Source: Balaenoptera acutorostrata
Lineage: Eukaryota > Chordata > Mammalia > Artiodactyla > Balaenopteridae
Assembly (NCBI RefSeq): GCF_949987535.1
Contig: NC_080078.1
Coordinates: 27,920,942-27,984,941 of the forward strand
DNA: 64,000 nucleotides
Direction of reading: 5' to 3'
Below the pieces are notes generated by a model. The model was not told where the DNA came from and searched no databases. It was given only the letters and a program-made list of their open reading frames with translations. Positions 1-9,967 of this stretch are shown here, piece after piece; position 1 is the first letter of the stretch; every line of letters starts with the position of its first letter. A program made the position numbers and the translations under genes.

Positions 1-52
1 GTCCCAAATAGTCACTACCAGTTGAGTAAGAGCCAATTGATAACCTTCTCAC

Positions 53-481
53 TGTTAACCTAAAACAATAAAACAGCTAGTTATTTTACCAGCAACACGG
101 GTTTATTTAGGAACAGCAGAGAACTGCAATTCAGGAAATGCAACAATGGGGAACCATATGCCAGGCTGGTAAGACAAAAGAGAGGAAACCTTTTTATGGA
201 GGAGAAGGGGAAAGTGGGAGGAGCTGATAGTAACAAAAGTCCATTGAAGAAACTGGGAGTTTGAAGTATAGTGGCTTTTCATTGGCTGAGTATGACAGTC
301 TCTCATTGGCTAAGCTGTTACTAGGTCAGGAGAAAAAACATTTTTTTTCTTCTCTGGCCTGTGGCAGTAAAGTAGTGTCACTTCCTGCCAAAGATGCAAA
401 GTAGTCTCTTCCTGTTAGGACCTGTATTGACGGCTCGCACGTGTTAGAGAGCGCCCCCTTCTGGCCTCCAGACTCCTGACA
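53..481 (-). mobile_element. Candidate ERV LTR (minus strand)
   Basis: On the minus strand the segment begins TGTCAGGAGTCTGGAGG at 481 and could end TTAACA at 53, so it has the TG...CA ends of a retroviral LTR. A minus-strand AATAAA lies near 105-110, about 50-60 bases before the proposed 3' end, as expected for an R/U5 region. Two ATTGG boxes (near 281 and 305) fit a U3 promoter. I see no matching 4-6 bp target duplication, so it may be an LTR attached to lost internal sequence, and the 3' limit could lie outside the window. Family not assigned. Confidence 0.45.
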
Positions 482-1940
482 TTTTAGTGATGTTCCCCCG
501 TTATTAATTTTCACATCACTTACCAAAGATTTGCTGTAGCAGGAATATTCTCCTTACTCAAGGGAGGCCATGCCCATCACAGAGGCATGCCATTACTGTC
601 CAGACCAATCTGACAGGTCATCTCAAGACAATACAGATTCCCACCAGGATCACCCTTTTATAGTAACAAAGAGTTCTGGCATACAACACTCCTCCCATCC
701 CCCAACAGCAACCACTGGATAACATATTAATGCATTTATTTTCAGTCTATTCTCACTGCAGAAATTTTGCTGTGGACTTGAACTTAATTGTGATCACACC
801 GCAGCTGCACTTCAAATCCTGCCTTTTTCATGTATCGTCATAACAAAAGCATTAAACAAACTCTCCTATCATAATACTCTCCATTTGTTCATTTTTATTT
901 CTGCCCCAGATATAGGAAAGCAAAGAAATCAGACCAGGCACTCCCTTCTCCCTCTCTTCTGCACCCTGTTTGTAGAAGACTTTTTAACATGGGACCTAAG
1001 AAGCGGGCATCACTACTCAGCTTGGGCAGGGCAGAGGCTTTGTGCGGTGAGGTGGGGTGTTTGTGTTAGAACTGGAGAAGTTTTCCTTCAGCCATCACTT
1101 CCCTGCTCCATGACCACGATTGATATTCATCTCTCCAGCCCCCTTTGATGTCAGCAAAACCATTTTATTTGGGCAGGGGCCAGAAGGACCATTGCTGATT
1201 CCCCACCTGTTGTCATTTTCGCCCCTTCTTCCAGCACAGAATCTAGAAAACCTCTTCAGAGGGAGGCAGTGTGTTTGCTATGGTACCGCAGTTCCCCATG
1301 TTTGATCTTATCTTTCTTGCCTGGAGCTTGTATTTCAGACTAGAGTAAATTATTTACCAGTGCTAGCAACCAAGTCTTGTGTTATTAAAAATATAAACCT
1401 GAAATATCGGAGCAATCATATCTCGCCAGCTGACACTATTTATGCTTTGCAGATATAGAGACAGATCAAAGGATGAATCATAATTATCCCAACACATCAA
1501 TTTTTCCAAGTGAAAGAGGGGGAGATGCAGTCTCCTCTGGTGACCATGAACTTCAGGAAATAAACATTGATTTGGGCAAGTGTTCCCTCCCCAGACCCAT
1601 GCCAGCCTGGAAAGAGGAGAGTGGGTGTGTGCGGGCGATCAGGACCCGGGGCTGACTCTAAAACTGTTCTGGCTTCCTTCCTTTGCTCTCTCAACCTTCT
1701 TTGCACATCAAGAGTCCTTGGTTGGTACTTCTGCTCATCTCAGTGTGTTTTCTGTCTTCTCTTCTCTGCCAGCCATCAGTCTGTGAGCTCCTGAAAGGGC
1801 AGGAAACCAAGTTATACAGAAAAGTGTGTTTATATGGTAGCAGCTGTCATTTGCTTTCCATGGTAGCTTTAATGCTGTCTGGCTAGAAGCTTTTTTTGTC
1901 CACCTGCTGGGTAGCCTCCTTTGGGATAGAGAAAAATAAG
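482..1940. other. No gene seen; unassigned sequence
   Basis: The stretch next to the LTR (482-720) could be remnant ERV interior, but no gag, pol or env signature is visible. From 880 to 1900 there are short open frames in several registers on both strands without codon-like character. Nothing supports a gene. Confidence 0.5.
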
Positions 1941-1944
1941 CAGC

Positions 1945-2205
1945 AGGCAGTGTGGTTAAGTAGCTAAGAGACAGGACTTCAGAGTGACATAGATCTGGCT
2001 TTGAGCCCTGGCTCTGCTGCGTTTTTGCTGTGTGACATTGAGAAAGTTACTTAATCTCTCTGATTCCTAATGTCCTGATCAGTATAATGGGGGTTGTTAG
2101 GAAAACTGATTGAGACAATTCATATAAAAGAATTGACTCCTGTCAGGAATTTAGCATAGTGCCTGCACATCAGGGCTTAATAAATGATAGTGATTTTTAC
2201 TGTTG
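1945..2205 (+). repeat. MIR SINE remnant
   Basis: The order of MIR landmarks is visible on the plus strand: a run like 'gtggttaag', the tRNA-like 'gagccctggctctgctg', then 'tgtgacattgagaaagttac', 'ttaatctctctga', 'attgagacaattc' and a 3' 'agcatagtgcctg...aataaatgatag'. This is an ancient mammalian MIR, nearly full length (about 260 bp) and well diverged. Confidence 0.85.
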
Positions 2206-2396
2206 GGAAGACCTGCAAGCCTTTCACGGATGCATGAAGTACTGTTGATAGAAGATACGAGGACATCACGTTCTCTGGAATAGCTGGGTTCTGTGTGAGA
2301 TTAAGTCTTCCTTACTCCGACTTTGCCAAAGCCTCTTTTGGAGAATAAAGAAGGATTCTGTGTAATAAGGAGCAACATCTTAAAACCAGCCACTCG

Positions 2397-2690
2397 GGGC
2401 TTCCTTGGTGGCGCAGTGGTTGAGAATCTGCCTGCCAATGCAGGGGACACGGGTTTGAGCCCTGGTCTGGGAAGATCCTACATGCCGCGGAGCAACTGGG
2501 CCCGTGAGCCACAACTACTGAGCCTGCGCGTCCGGAGCCTGTGCTCCCAACAAGAGAGGCCGCGGTAGTGAGAGGCCCGCGCACCGCGATGAAGAGTGGC
2601 CCCCGCTCGCCGCAACTAGAGAAAGCCCTCGCACAGAAACGAAGACCCAACACAGCCAAAAATTTAAAAAATAAATAAATAAATAAATAT
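2397..2690 (+). mobile_element. CHR-type tRNA-derived SINE (cetacean), copy a
   Basis: Full-length copy from GGGCTTCCTTGGTGGCGCAG to an (AAAT)n tail at about 2668-2690. The A box (TGGCGCAGTGG) is intact. The B box carries a substitution (GGTTTGAGCCC for GGTTCGAGCCC). The 3' part ends AACACAGCCAAAAA and joins the tail. No clean target duplication is visible. Confidence 0.9.
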
Positions 2691-2699
2691 GAGGTACTG

Positions 2700-4120
2700 T
2701 GTATCTGTTCATCGAGCTCCTAATTTATAAAACAAACAAACAAACAAACAAAAAACAGCCCCTCAATGAGCCATTCAGAGTTAATACTCCAGTGCTTGCC
2801 CTTTTCCCTCATGGCCTCTCTCTCTCCGCAAAAAGGAGCTTAGGTGAGTGTCCGAATGACTTGTGCCTCTGGGCCCCGAAAGCACATCCGGAGAGGATCC
2901 TCTTCTATAAATGCATCTCTGCCTTTTGGATGCAAAGACACAGACCTGAAGCTCCCAAGGATGGCTCTCAGCCCACCAAGCCCTGAGGCTTGTTCCAGGC
3001 TCCTCTCAGTGGACAGAACATGTACATTTATCAGTTTCTGAGCCTTTCAGAAAGCTCTAGTGAAAATAATGGATGTCCTAACTTCTGCATCTCTGAGGAG
3101 TCAGGTCTGTCTTTATATGTAACCTAGTCCCTCCCTTTCAGACCAGACAAAGACCAGACTCATTAAATTGCTTACCTAAACAAAGTAACCATCCCTACCT
3201 GAGGTTTATTACCACGTGTTCAAGATTTTAAGACTCCCTATTTGTAAGACACATCACTGATTTAATAGCACCTTTCTGGATGAAAAACACAAAAATAAAT
3301 GTTCACATCAATTGTCAGTTGTAACATGCTTTCAGAAATGTTAAAATGTAGAAAGATGTGCTACTTGGAATAAAAATAAAATCTAGTTCCATTAACTAAA
3401 GGGCACTTGTTGCAACAGAAATGCTACAACTGTCAATGGATTAGAAAGCAAACTGGGTTCCCAGGCCCCCAGCCCTTTTTCTATCTCTACTCTATGATCC
3501 TCAGGAACTTTGTACTTGGCCTCCAGAGAGCTGGTAATAAACCAGTGAAGTCACATACACATCTATAGTATATGTCCCCTGTGACTCCAACCTCTCTACT
3601 TATTTAGGCAAATTTTACATTTTCTGCAGAAAATCAGACTGCCGCTATAAGAGGTCCCTTCCCCTTTAACTCACCATGTATTCATGTTGTGGGTAATAAA
3701 GAAACACTGAATGTCGGACAACAGGGAAGTCTAAATTGATGGTTGCTTTGCAAACCTCATTGGCAACTTGTGGGTAGGAAGGAGGAAGACAAAGGGGGTT
3801 AATATTTACTACATAATAGGATTTTCCCCTTTATTTTTAGCAATTGATGCTTATTTTCCTATTAGACTTTCTCCATCTAGAAACACCCAACAATATTTTG
3901 TGGAACGTGCTTTAAATTCTCTACTTAACAGATTGTCCAGAGCATGGGGTGCGGAAGCTGGTGACTTAATACTTTAGTTCCAGTAATGACTAGCATTTTA
4001 TTTTATGGTACAAGACAGAAAAGGAGAAAATGGGAAGGTGTAAATGTCTTAAGAAAGCAAAAGTATGTAAGATCTAGATCACATGTTGAGGGATTGACTT
4101 TGGAAGGGAAAAATGAGATC
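2700..4120. other. No gene seen; (CAAA)n and unique DNA
   Basis: A short (CAAA)n run occupies about 2731-2757. The remainder is AT-rich DNA without a recognisable repeat or coding signal. The open frames at 2699-3041 and 3768-3977 show no domain features. Confidence 0.5.
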
Positions 4121-4259
4121 AGCAGAACTATTGGAGGTTTGGAGATTTTGGTGCAAGATTAGGGAACTCTCATCTGAAGTTTTCTATAGTTTCTCAATTA
4201 ACTATGAGGTAAGGTCATCGGGCAAGAGGAGGATGGGTTAATGGCCATAACAATCATAA

Positions 4260-4380
4260 CAACAACAATAATAATAGTAACAATAGGCAACATTCATTGA
4301 GTACTTCCCAGGTGCCAGGTAATATTTTAATCATTTTGTATATATTAACTCAATCTTCACAACAACCTTATGCATTTGGA
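4260..4380 (-). repeat. MIR SINE fragment
   Basis: Antisense MIR 3' half: an (ATA)n-like start followed by 'cattcattgagtacttcccaggtgccagg' landmarks and 'taactcaatcttcacaacaacc'. It is diverged and its ends are uncertain. Confidence 0.6.
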
Positions 4381-4419
4381 TTGGATCCTGGAGAGCAGGA
4401 AAGTAAGCTCAGTAGAAAT

Positions 4420-4555
4420 AAAGAATATATATAAAAAAAGAATGTATATATATGTATAACCGAACTACTTTGCTGTACAGCAGAAATTAACACAACATTG
4501 TAAATCAACTACACTTAAGTTAAAAAATAAACTTAAAGGGAAAAAAAAAGAAATA
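4420..4555 (+). mobile_element. 5'-truncated L1 3' end
   Basis: Carries the same L1 3' terminus as the long elements in this window: 'aatgtatatatatgtata', 'actttgctgtacagcag', 'aaattaacacaacattgtaa' and an A-rich end. Only about 130 bases of 3'UTR are present, inserted in an L2 remnant. Confidence 0.8.
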
Positions 4556-5285
4556 CACTATAGGATGTAAAACCAGTATCCTGGTTTTATTTTCTCCCTA
4601 TTGCTTTTAGTCACTCAGGGGGAGCAACAGAGAAGCATCTAGGGTTGGGTTTTGCCAGGCAAATACGATGGAGAGAGAAAAGGAGTCAAGGATACCTGAG
4701 TAAGTGGGCATTTGGGAGCAGGTAATTGCAAGTGACGGGCCATGAAATCAGAATAAGAATGTGTGAAAAGAAGAGGGGCTAAGAAATGTGGAGAACAGGG
4801 TGCCAATGGCTTAGGGTCTTAGGGGAGTTGAAGAATAATTGTATGAGAGTTTGTTGCCTTCAAGCTGGAAGAAGAGAGTTTGCAGTCACAAAGGAGGATG
4901 GCATTTGTGATGTCTGTAAATGGGGCAGTGTTTGGTGATCATGAGTTCTAAGGCGTGACCTGGAGGTGGCAGCTGAGGTATAAAGGAGATGAAATAATAG
5001 GCATGATCAGATTTATGTTTGGAAAGATGAACATTATGGAAGGGGCAAGGCTGGAAGCAAGGGGACAGTTGGAAAAGAGTTGCAGTCATCCTGGAGAGAG
5101 ATCGTGACAGCTTGGCTAGGATGGTGACAGTAAGGGTGCAGGTGAGGAAGCAGGTGGATTGGGGAGATATTTAGCCGGTAAAATGATGAATGGTTTGACT
5201 GAGCAGGAGCTTAGGGAAAGGGAAGAAGCAGAGTGATGCCCAGATGCTAAGCCAAGGTTTAGGCAACTGGGTGAATGTTGGTCAG

Positions 5286-5287
<2 letters not shown>

Positions 5288-5371
<84 letters not shown>
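5288..5371. repeat. (CA)n followed by (GA)n microsatellite
   Basis: About 25 uninterrupted CA units run directly into about 16 GA units, a compound dinucleotide repeat. The long antisense open frame across it is only the repeat read as Cys-Val. Confidence 0.97.
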
Positions 5372-5376
<5 letters not shown>

Positions 5377-5687
5377 GAATCCAGAGTAGACATGAAGAGT
5401 TGGAGATATCTAAAGATAAACTAAGATGTTTCTGCTACATAAAGACAGGATCCTTACATGCTGCTTTCAACGTTTCATCTCCTGGAAGGAGAGTTTGGCA
5501 TTTGACTAGGTTATTAGTTAACTCAAATAACGTCTGTGGTGGGAAAGAGTGTTGCAAATGGAGAAGTAAATACAGGAGTTAGGGAAGGCATTTTAAGGAC
5601 AGAAGGTAAGACCCCACCAGCAGTAGACGTAACTGAAGTGGTGCTTCCTGGTTAGGCTGGGTCTCCTGCTGAGCCAGAGTACAAATA

Positions 5688-5745
5688 TTGGATTGGCCAA
5701 AGAGTTCATTCAGCAAAAAACGAATGAAATTTTTGGCCAGCCCAA
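5688..5745. mobile_element. 58 bp mariner-type MITE
   Basis: The two ends are imperfect inverted repeats: TTGGATTGGCCAAAGAGTTC on the left, and TTGGGCTGGCCAAAAATTTC when the right end is read in reverse. Both continue into ATTC. TA dinucleotides at 5686-5687 and 5746-5747 flank it, as expected for Tc1/mariner insertion. The ends resemble ruminant/cetartiodactyl mariner termini. The element is almost wholly terminal repeat, with a few central bases and no transposase. Confidence 0.8.
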
Positions 5746-5805
5746 TAGCAGCAGATGACGACGACTGTGGTCATCAGTGTTGCCTGTGCTGTGTATCCTC
5801 CTTTT

Positions 5806-6066
5806 TTTTAATCAATTTTTTTTTTTACTGAAGTATATAGTTCATTTACAATATTGTGTTCATTTCTGCTGTATAGCAAAGTGATTCAGTTATTCATATA
5901 TATATATATGCACACATTCTTTTTTTATATATTCTTTTCCATTATGGTTTATCATAGGATACTGAATATAGTTCTCTGCTCTATACAGTAGGACATTGTT
6001 GTTTATCCATTCCATATATAAAAGCCTACATCTGCTAACCCCAACCTTCCTGCTCCATCCCTCCCC
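5806..6066 (-). mobile_element. 5'-truncated L1 with 17 bp TSD
   Basis: Minus-strand L1 tail starting with poly-T at 5806 and carrying the L1 3'UTR landmarks (for example reverse of 'tttgctgtatagcagaaatg' and 'ggataaaccataatggaaaa'). It is flanked by a perfect target duplication CTGTGTATCCTCCTTTT at 5789-5805 and 6067-6083. About 260 bases survive of the element. Confidence 0.92.
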
Positions 6067-6364
6067 CTGTGTATCCTCCTTTTGAATCATCCTGGAAGAA
6101 AACTCTTGGGATTTTCTCAATCTCCATCTCCTTACAGCAGCATAAATGGTCTCATTGGGTTGCAGATAAAAGAACCCCACTCACAAGAGATTAAACAATA
6201 CATAGAAATTCAATAGAAGGATGGTGAGGGCCTTTCATTAAATCTTAAAAAAACAAGAAGAAAAGCAGGCTTCAAGGAGAATGGGGGTGAGTATCAGAGC
6301 AAGTCTCAAATCTCAGCAGCTGTGGTATGTAGACTTTCACCCTGTAGCTCTACCCATCCCTGGT

Positions 6365-6960
6365 ACATATTCATTGGTTCAGCAAGTATTTATTGAGCAT
6401 CTATTATGGACAAGGCACCGTGCCAGGTCCTGGGGATACAAAAGTGAACAAAACTAAAGGTGACTTCACCCTGATGGAGGCTGGAGTCTGCTGGGAGATA
6501 CTGTCATTAATCAAATAATCACGCATACACATGTATAATCACAACCCTGGCTGGTGTTAGGATGGAAAGGCACACACGGCAATGAAAGCTCACAGGACAC
6601 AAGTTTGACACAGTCAGGGAGGTGACAGAAGATTTCCTTGGGAAAGTAACCACCGAAATGATACAGGAAAGATGAGGAAGAGAGTAGAAGGACTGGTGTT
6701 CCAGGCAGAGGAACAGCATCTGCGAAGGCCTTTAGCAAGAGGGTGCATGGTGAGCCCAAGGGCCAATGAAGGCCAGTGTGGCTGCAGCACTAACAAGAAG
6801 GGTGAGATGGTGTGAGATGAGGCCTGAAGGTCCACGGTGTTTAAGGCCAGACTAAACAAGTCCTAGTTCCAAGAGCAATAGGGAGCCACAAATGTGTTTG
6901 AAGCAGGAGGAAGGTGACTGATTTTCAGAAAGATCACTCTAGCTGAATTGTGGTGTTGGG
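6365..6960 (+). repeat. L2 LINE 3' remnant
   Basis: Sense L2 landmarks in order: 'cagcaagtatttattgagc', 'ggtcctggggatacaaaagtg', 'tgatggaggctggagtctg', 'ttccaggcagaggaacagca', 'aggccagtgtggctg' and 'aaagatcactctagctg'. This is a long, well-preserved ancient L2 segment with no usable reading frame. Confidence 0.85.
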
Positions 6961-7565
6961 TTTGGAGGAACTCAGCTTCCAATTCCAAGCTCCTCAGAGA
7001 GTGAATCTGATTGGATCAGGGGTCCAACTCCAGTCCAATCATATAACAGGAGGCGGGGTCACATGGCAAGGACCTGGCTGCTGAGGACCCACCTTGAGGG
7101 AAGTTTTCAGAAAAGATGTACTGAACAGAATCCCCCAAATAACTATGACGTCAATTCACACGGCACCATCACTCTCCATGACATGAAAACCCCAGACTAC
7201 CACCGTCCCCTAAGTGTTCCCAGCGTCCTTCTGGGGACGCAGCTTCTGGGGAGTGAAGAGGGCAAGGAGGTTGGGGAAAGACACTTGGCCAATCCATTTG
7301 TGGGTCTGTAGGCAGATGGCTGAACCACACTTTCTTCCTCCTCTGTGAAATGAGAGATCCTCACAATAGCCACTATGTCCTAAGGTGGTACACCATGATC
7401 TCATTTTAATGTCACTTTCACCCCAAGGGCTAGAAATTATAATCTCAGTCTTATAAAAGTAAAAATGAAAGTTGAGCATGTTTTAAACCAGGAATAGCTT
7501 CAAAGTCTATATACTGTTCATCATTTTTCTCCCCAGATCTCATAACCCTCTACATCAAATGAGTA
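6961..7565. other. No gene seen
   Basis: Unique-looking sequence. An 82-codon plus-strand frame at 7063-7311 has an ATG but no recognisable domain, and nothing nearby supports transcription. Confidence 0.5.
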
Positions 7566-7703
7566 ATTATCATTATTATTCTTTACAAAAATAATAGCAG
7601 TATTCAAATGATAATACAATTACTATGGATGGCTTAGATGTATAGTACATCCTGTTACAGGCATGGTTCTAAACACTTCCTTGTTTAGAAGGACTATTCA
7701 TTT

Positions 7704-7871
7704 GGTGCTTCCCTGGTGGTCCAGCGGTTAAGACTCCACGCTCCCAATGCAGGGGGCCCGGGTTCGATCCCTGGTCAGGTAACTAGATCCCATGTGCCGC
7801 AACTAAGAGCCCGCATGCCGCAACTAAGACCCAGCGCAGCCAAATAAATAAATAAAAATATTTTTTAAAAA
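7704..7871 (+). mobile_element. Older short CHR/artiodactyl-type SINE with TSD
   Basis: About 150 bp tRNA-derived SINE: GTGCTTCCCTGGTGGTCCAG, then B box GGGTTCGATCCCTGG, then an (AAAT)n tail. The flanks AGAAGGACTATTCATTT (7687-7703) and AGAATGACTATCCATTT (7872-7888) match at 15 of 17 positions. It lacks the long 3' part of the ~300 bp copies and is more diverged, so it belongs to an older subfamily. Confidence 0.9.
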
Positions 7872-8004
7872 AGAATGACTATCCATTTAACTCTCATAAC
7901 AATCTATGAGATAAAATAGTATTATCATCTTCACTTTACAGATAAGTAACTGAAACACTGAGAAATTAAGTAATTTGTGCAGGTTACATAAATAGTAGAA
8001 CCAT

Positions 8005-8342
8005 GGGGGGTGGGGGAGGGATGGACTGGGAGTTTGGGGTTAGCAGATGTGAAATATTACATATGAAATGGATAAAAAACAAGATACTGAACTATATTCA
8101 GTATCCTGGGATAAACCATAATGGAAAAGAATATGAAAAAAGAATGTATATATGTGTATAACTGAATCACTTTGCTGTACAGCAGAAATTAACATAACAC
8201 TGTAAATCAACTATATTTCAGTTTTTAAAAACTGAGCAAATTAAAACAAAAAAAATTTTTTTACTTCAATTCTGTCTTTCTATGACCACTAGGAGATTTA
8301 GTGTTTAAAATGTGCAAACAGAGATATATAAAAAATAAATAA
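8005..8342 (+). mobile_element. 5'-truncated L1 3' end with TSD
   Basis: L1 3'UTR beginning in the G-rich tract GGGGGGTGGGGGAGGG and ending in A-rich (AAAT)n. Flanks ATAAATAGTAGAACCAT (7988-8004) and ATAAATAGTAGAGCCAT (8343-8359) match at 16 of 17 positions. It is inserted in the MIR that spans this region. Confidence 0.9.
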
Positions 8343-8559
8343 ATAAATAGTAGAGCCATAACTTGAACCCCAGCAGGTTGGCCTCAGAGTCCAGGTGGTT
8401 TTATATCATTCTGTTCTGCTCTTATTCATTCTCTCTCTAAGCTCTCTCTCTCACCACACACACACCAAAAGGGGAAAAAACAACTAGGACTATTATTATC
8501 CATGAATTATTATCTGAATACTTTTTAAAAAGGAGGCACAAGGGAGTATATACTTTGTG

Positions 8560-8725
8560 CAACCACTGTGTGATGTCCTTATGCTATTATTATTGTCTCC
8601 GTTTTACTGATAAGGAAACTGAGGCTCAAAGAGATGAATTCCTTATTTGAGATAACACAAATTGTAGCTGAAAGAATTAGGATTCAAATCCAGGTCTATT
8701 TTACCCCAAAGTACTATTGATATGA
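8560..8725 (-). repeat. MIR SINE remnant
   Basis: Antisense MIR: 'ccgttttactgataaggaaa', 'ctgaggctcaaagagatgaa', 'gattcaaatccaggtctatt'. An old, diverged copy. Confidence 0.85.
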
Positions 8726-9590
8726 GAACATGAAAATAATTTTCCCATCATTCTCTCTCCAATGGTTCCATCAAAGCCCTTCTTGAATGAACTTTGGGAC
8801 CCTTGTGAGAAAATAAAGCAAAAGACCAAGGTGATAAAAAGTGCCTATTAGCCATTAAATTATGCCAGTTCCCACGCCATGACTCCCATACATCCATACG
8901 AAGACGTGTCTGCATTTTCAAAAAAAAGTCACAACACCAGATTGATCTGCAATATTTTCTGCTTCAGGTATAATTTCTGACATGGAAATGAGTTATTTAG
9001 ATGGTTAGTAGCTGACAGTCCCCATAAATTGCAAGAGGAGGTTCAGCAGGGTAACAGCTGACACTGTTTTGCTCTCTGCCATGCTGCATCTGTCTGTCTG
9101 TCTCTCTCTGGTTACAATCTCTCCTTGCAATTCCATGTACCAGTGGTGATGAATTCTACACGTGCTTTCTGAAGTTTGATGAAAGTTCTCTCACTTATTA
9201 AATTGCCAGCTTCCCAAATCTAACATAAATCGAATACAAATACACTTAGGAAAATATTATACCATTTGTTCTTCTATTATTGTGTCTTTTGCTTTATTGT
9301 ATCATGTATTCAAAGTGCTGGGAGCTTCTGCTTACTATATTTTCACCAGGGGATTACAAACCAGTTGAATGAGTCTGCAACATGGCTCGGAGATGTTAAA
9401 AATCCAGAAAACACAGGCTCAATCATTCCACTCCATCACGCAGGAGAAAGCTCGTCAACTGCCTTGGAAGTAACAAGCAGAAAAAGATAGGACTGCAGGA
9501 GAGGAGTCAAACTTCCAAATAAAACTCCTAAGGCAGAGAAAGCTGGGGCCACTTCCCAAGCCTTCACTGGTTTACTATTGGCTATGAGTG
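8726..9590. other. No gene seen up to the L1 target site
   Basis: AT-rich sequence with a short TCTG-type repeat near 9090-9107. No repeat family or coding signal recognised. Confidence 0.5.
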
Positions 9591-9605
9591 AAGAAATAAA
9601 CTTTT

Positions 9606-9967
9606 TTTTTTAAACATCTTTACTGGAGTATAATTGCTTTACAATAGTGTGTTAGTTTCTGCTTTATAACAAAGTGAATCAGCTATACATATACATATAT
9701 GCCTATATCTCCTCCCTCTTGTGTCTCCCTCCCACCTTCCCTATCCCACCCCTCTAGGTGGTCACGAAGCAAGCTGATTTCCCTGTGCTATGCGGCTGCT
9801 TCCCACTAGCTATCTATTTTACATTTGGTAGTGTATATATGTCCATGCCACTCTCTCACTTCATCCCAGCTTACCCTTCCCCCTCCCCGTGTCCTCAAGT
9901 CCATTCTCTACGTCTGCATCTTTATTCCTGTCCTGGCCCTAAGTTCTTCAGAACAATTATTTTTCTT
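9606..9967 (-). other. L1 3'UTR with G-rich tract
   Basis: Non-coding L1 tail after the ORF2 stop. The reverse complement of 9866-9890 is the G-rich tract CACGGGGAGGGGGAAGGG, which recurs in the other L1 tails of the window. The terminal segment with 'gctttacaatagtgtgttag' (plus sense) is shared by all L1 3' ends here. Confidence 0.85.

Larger units (their letters stand above)
4130..5480 (+). repeat. L2 LINE remnant, interrupted
   Basis: Segments match the late part of L2 in sense order: 'aggtaaggtcatc.ggcaag' near 4206-4225, and 'ggaagcaaggggacag...gcagtcatcctggagagag...cttggctaggatggtgacag' near 5050-5130. 'gcaactgggtgaatgttg' follows at 5263-5280. The copy is interrupted by a MIR-like piece (about 4260-4380), an L1 tail (about 4420-4555), and the (CA)n/(GA)n tract at 5288-5371. 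Internal boundaries are approximate. Confidence 0.65.
7566..8400 (-). repeat. MIR remnant split by a SINE and an L1 tail
   Basis: Antisense MIR pieces occur at 7566-7703, 7872-8004 and 8343-8400. Landmarks are 'ggcatggttctaaacacttc', 'cattataactctcataac'-like text, 'tttacagataagtaactgaa', 'agtagagccataacttgaacc' and 'ggcctcagagtccagg'. A CHR-type SINE and a truncated L1 interrupt it, each with its own target duplication, so the MIR is the oldest of the three. Confidence 0.8.

Noticed and set aside
5288..5371. CRISPR-like or satellite array
   Set aside because: A simple dinucleotide compound repeat with no spacers.
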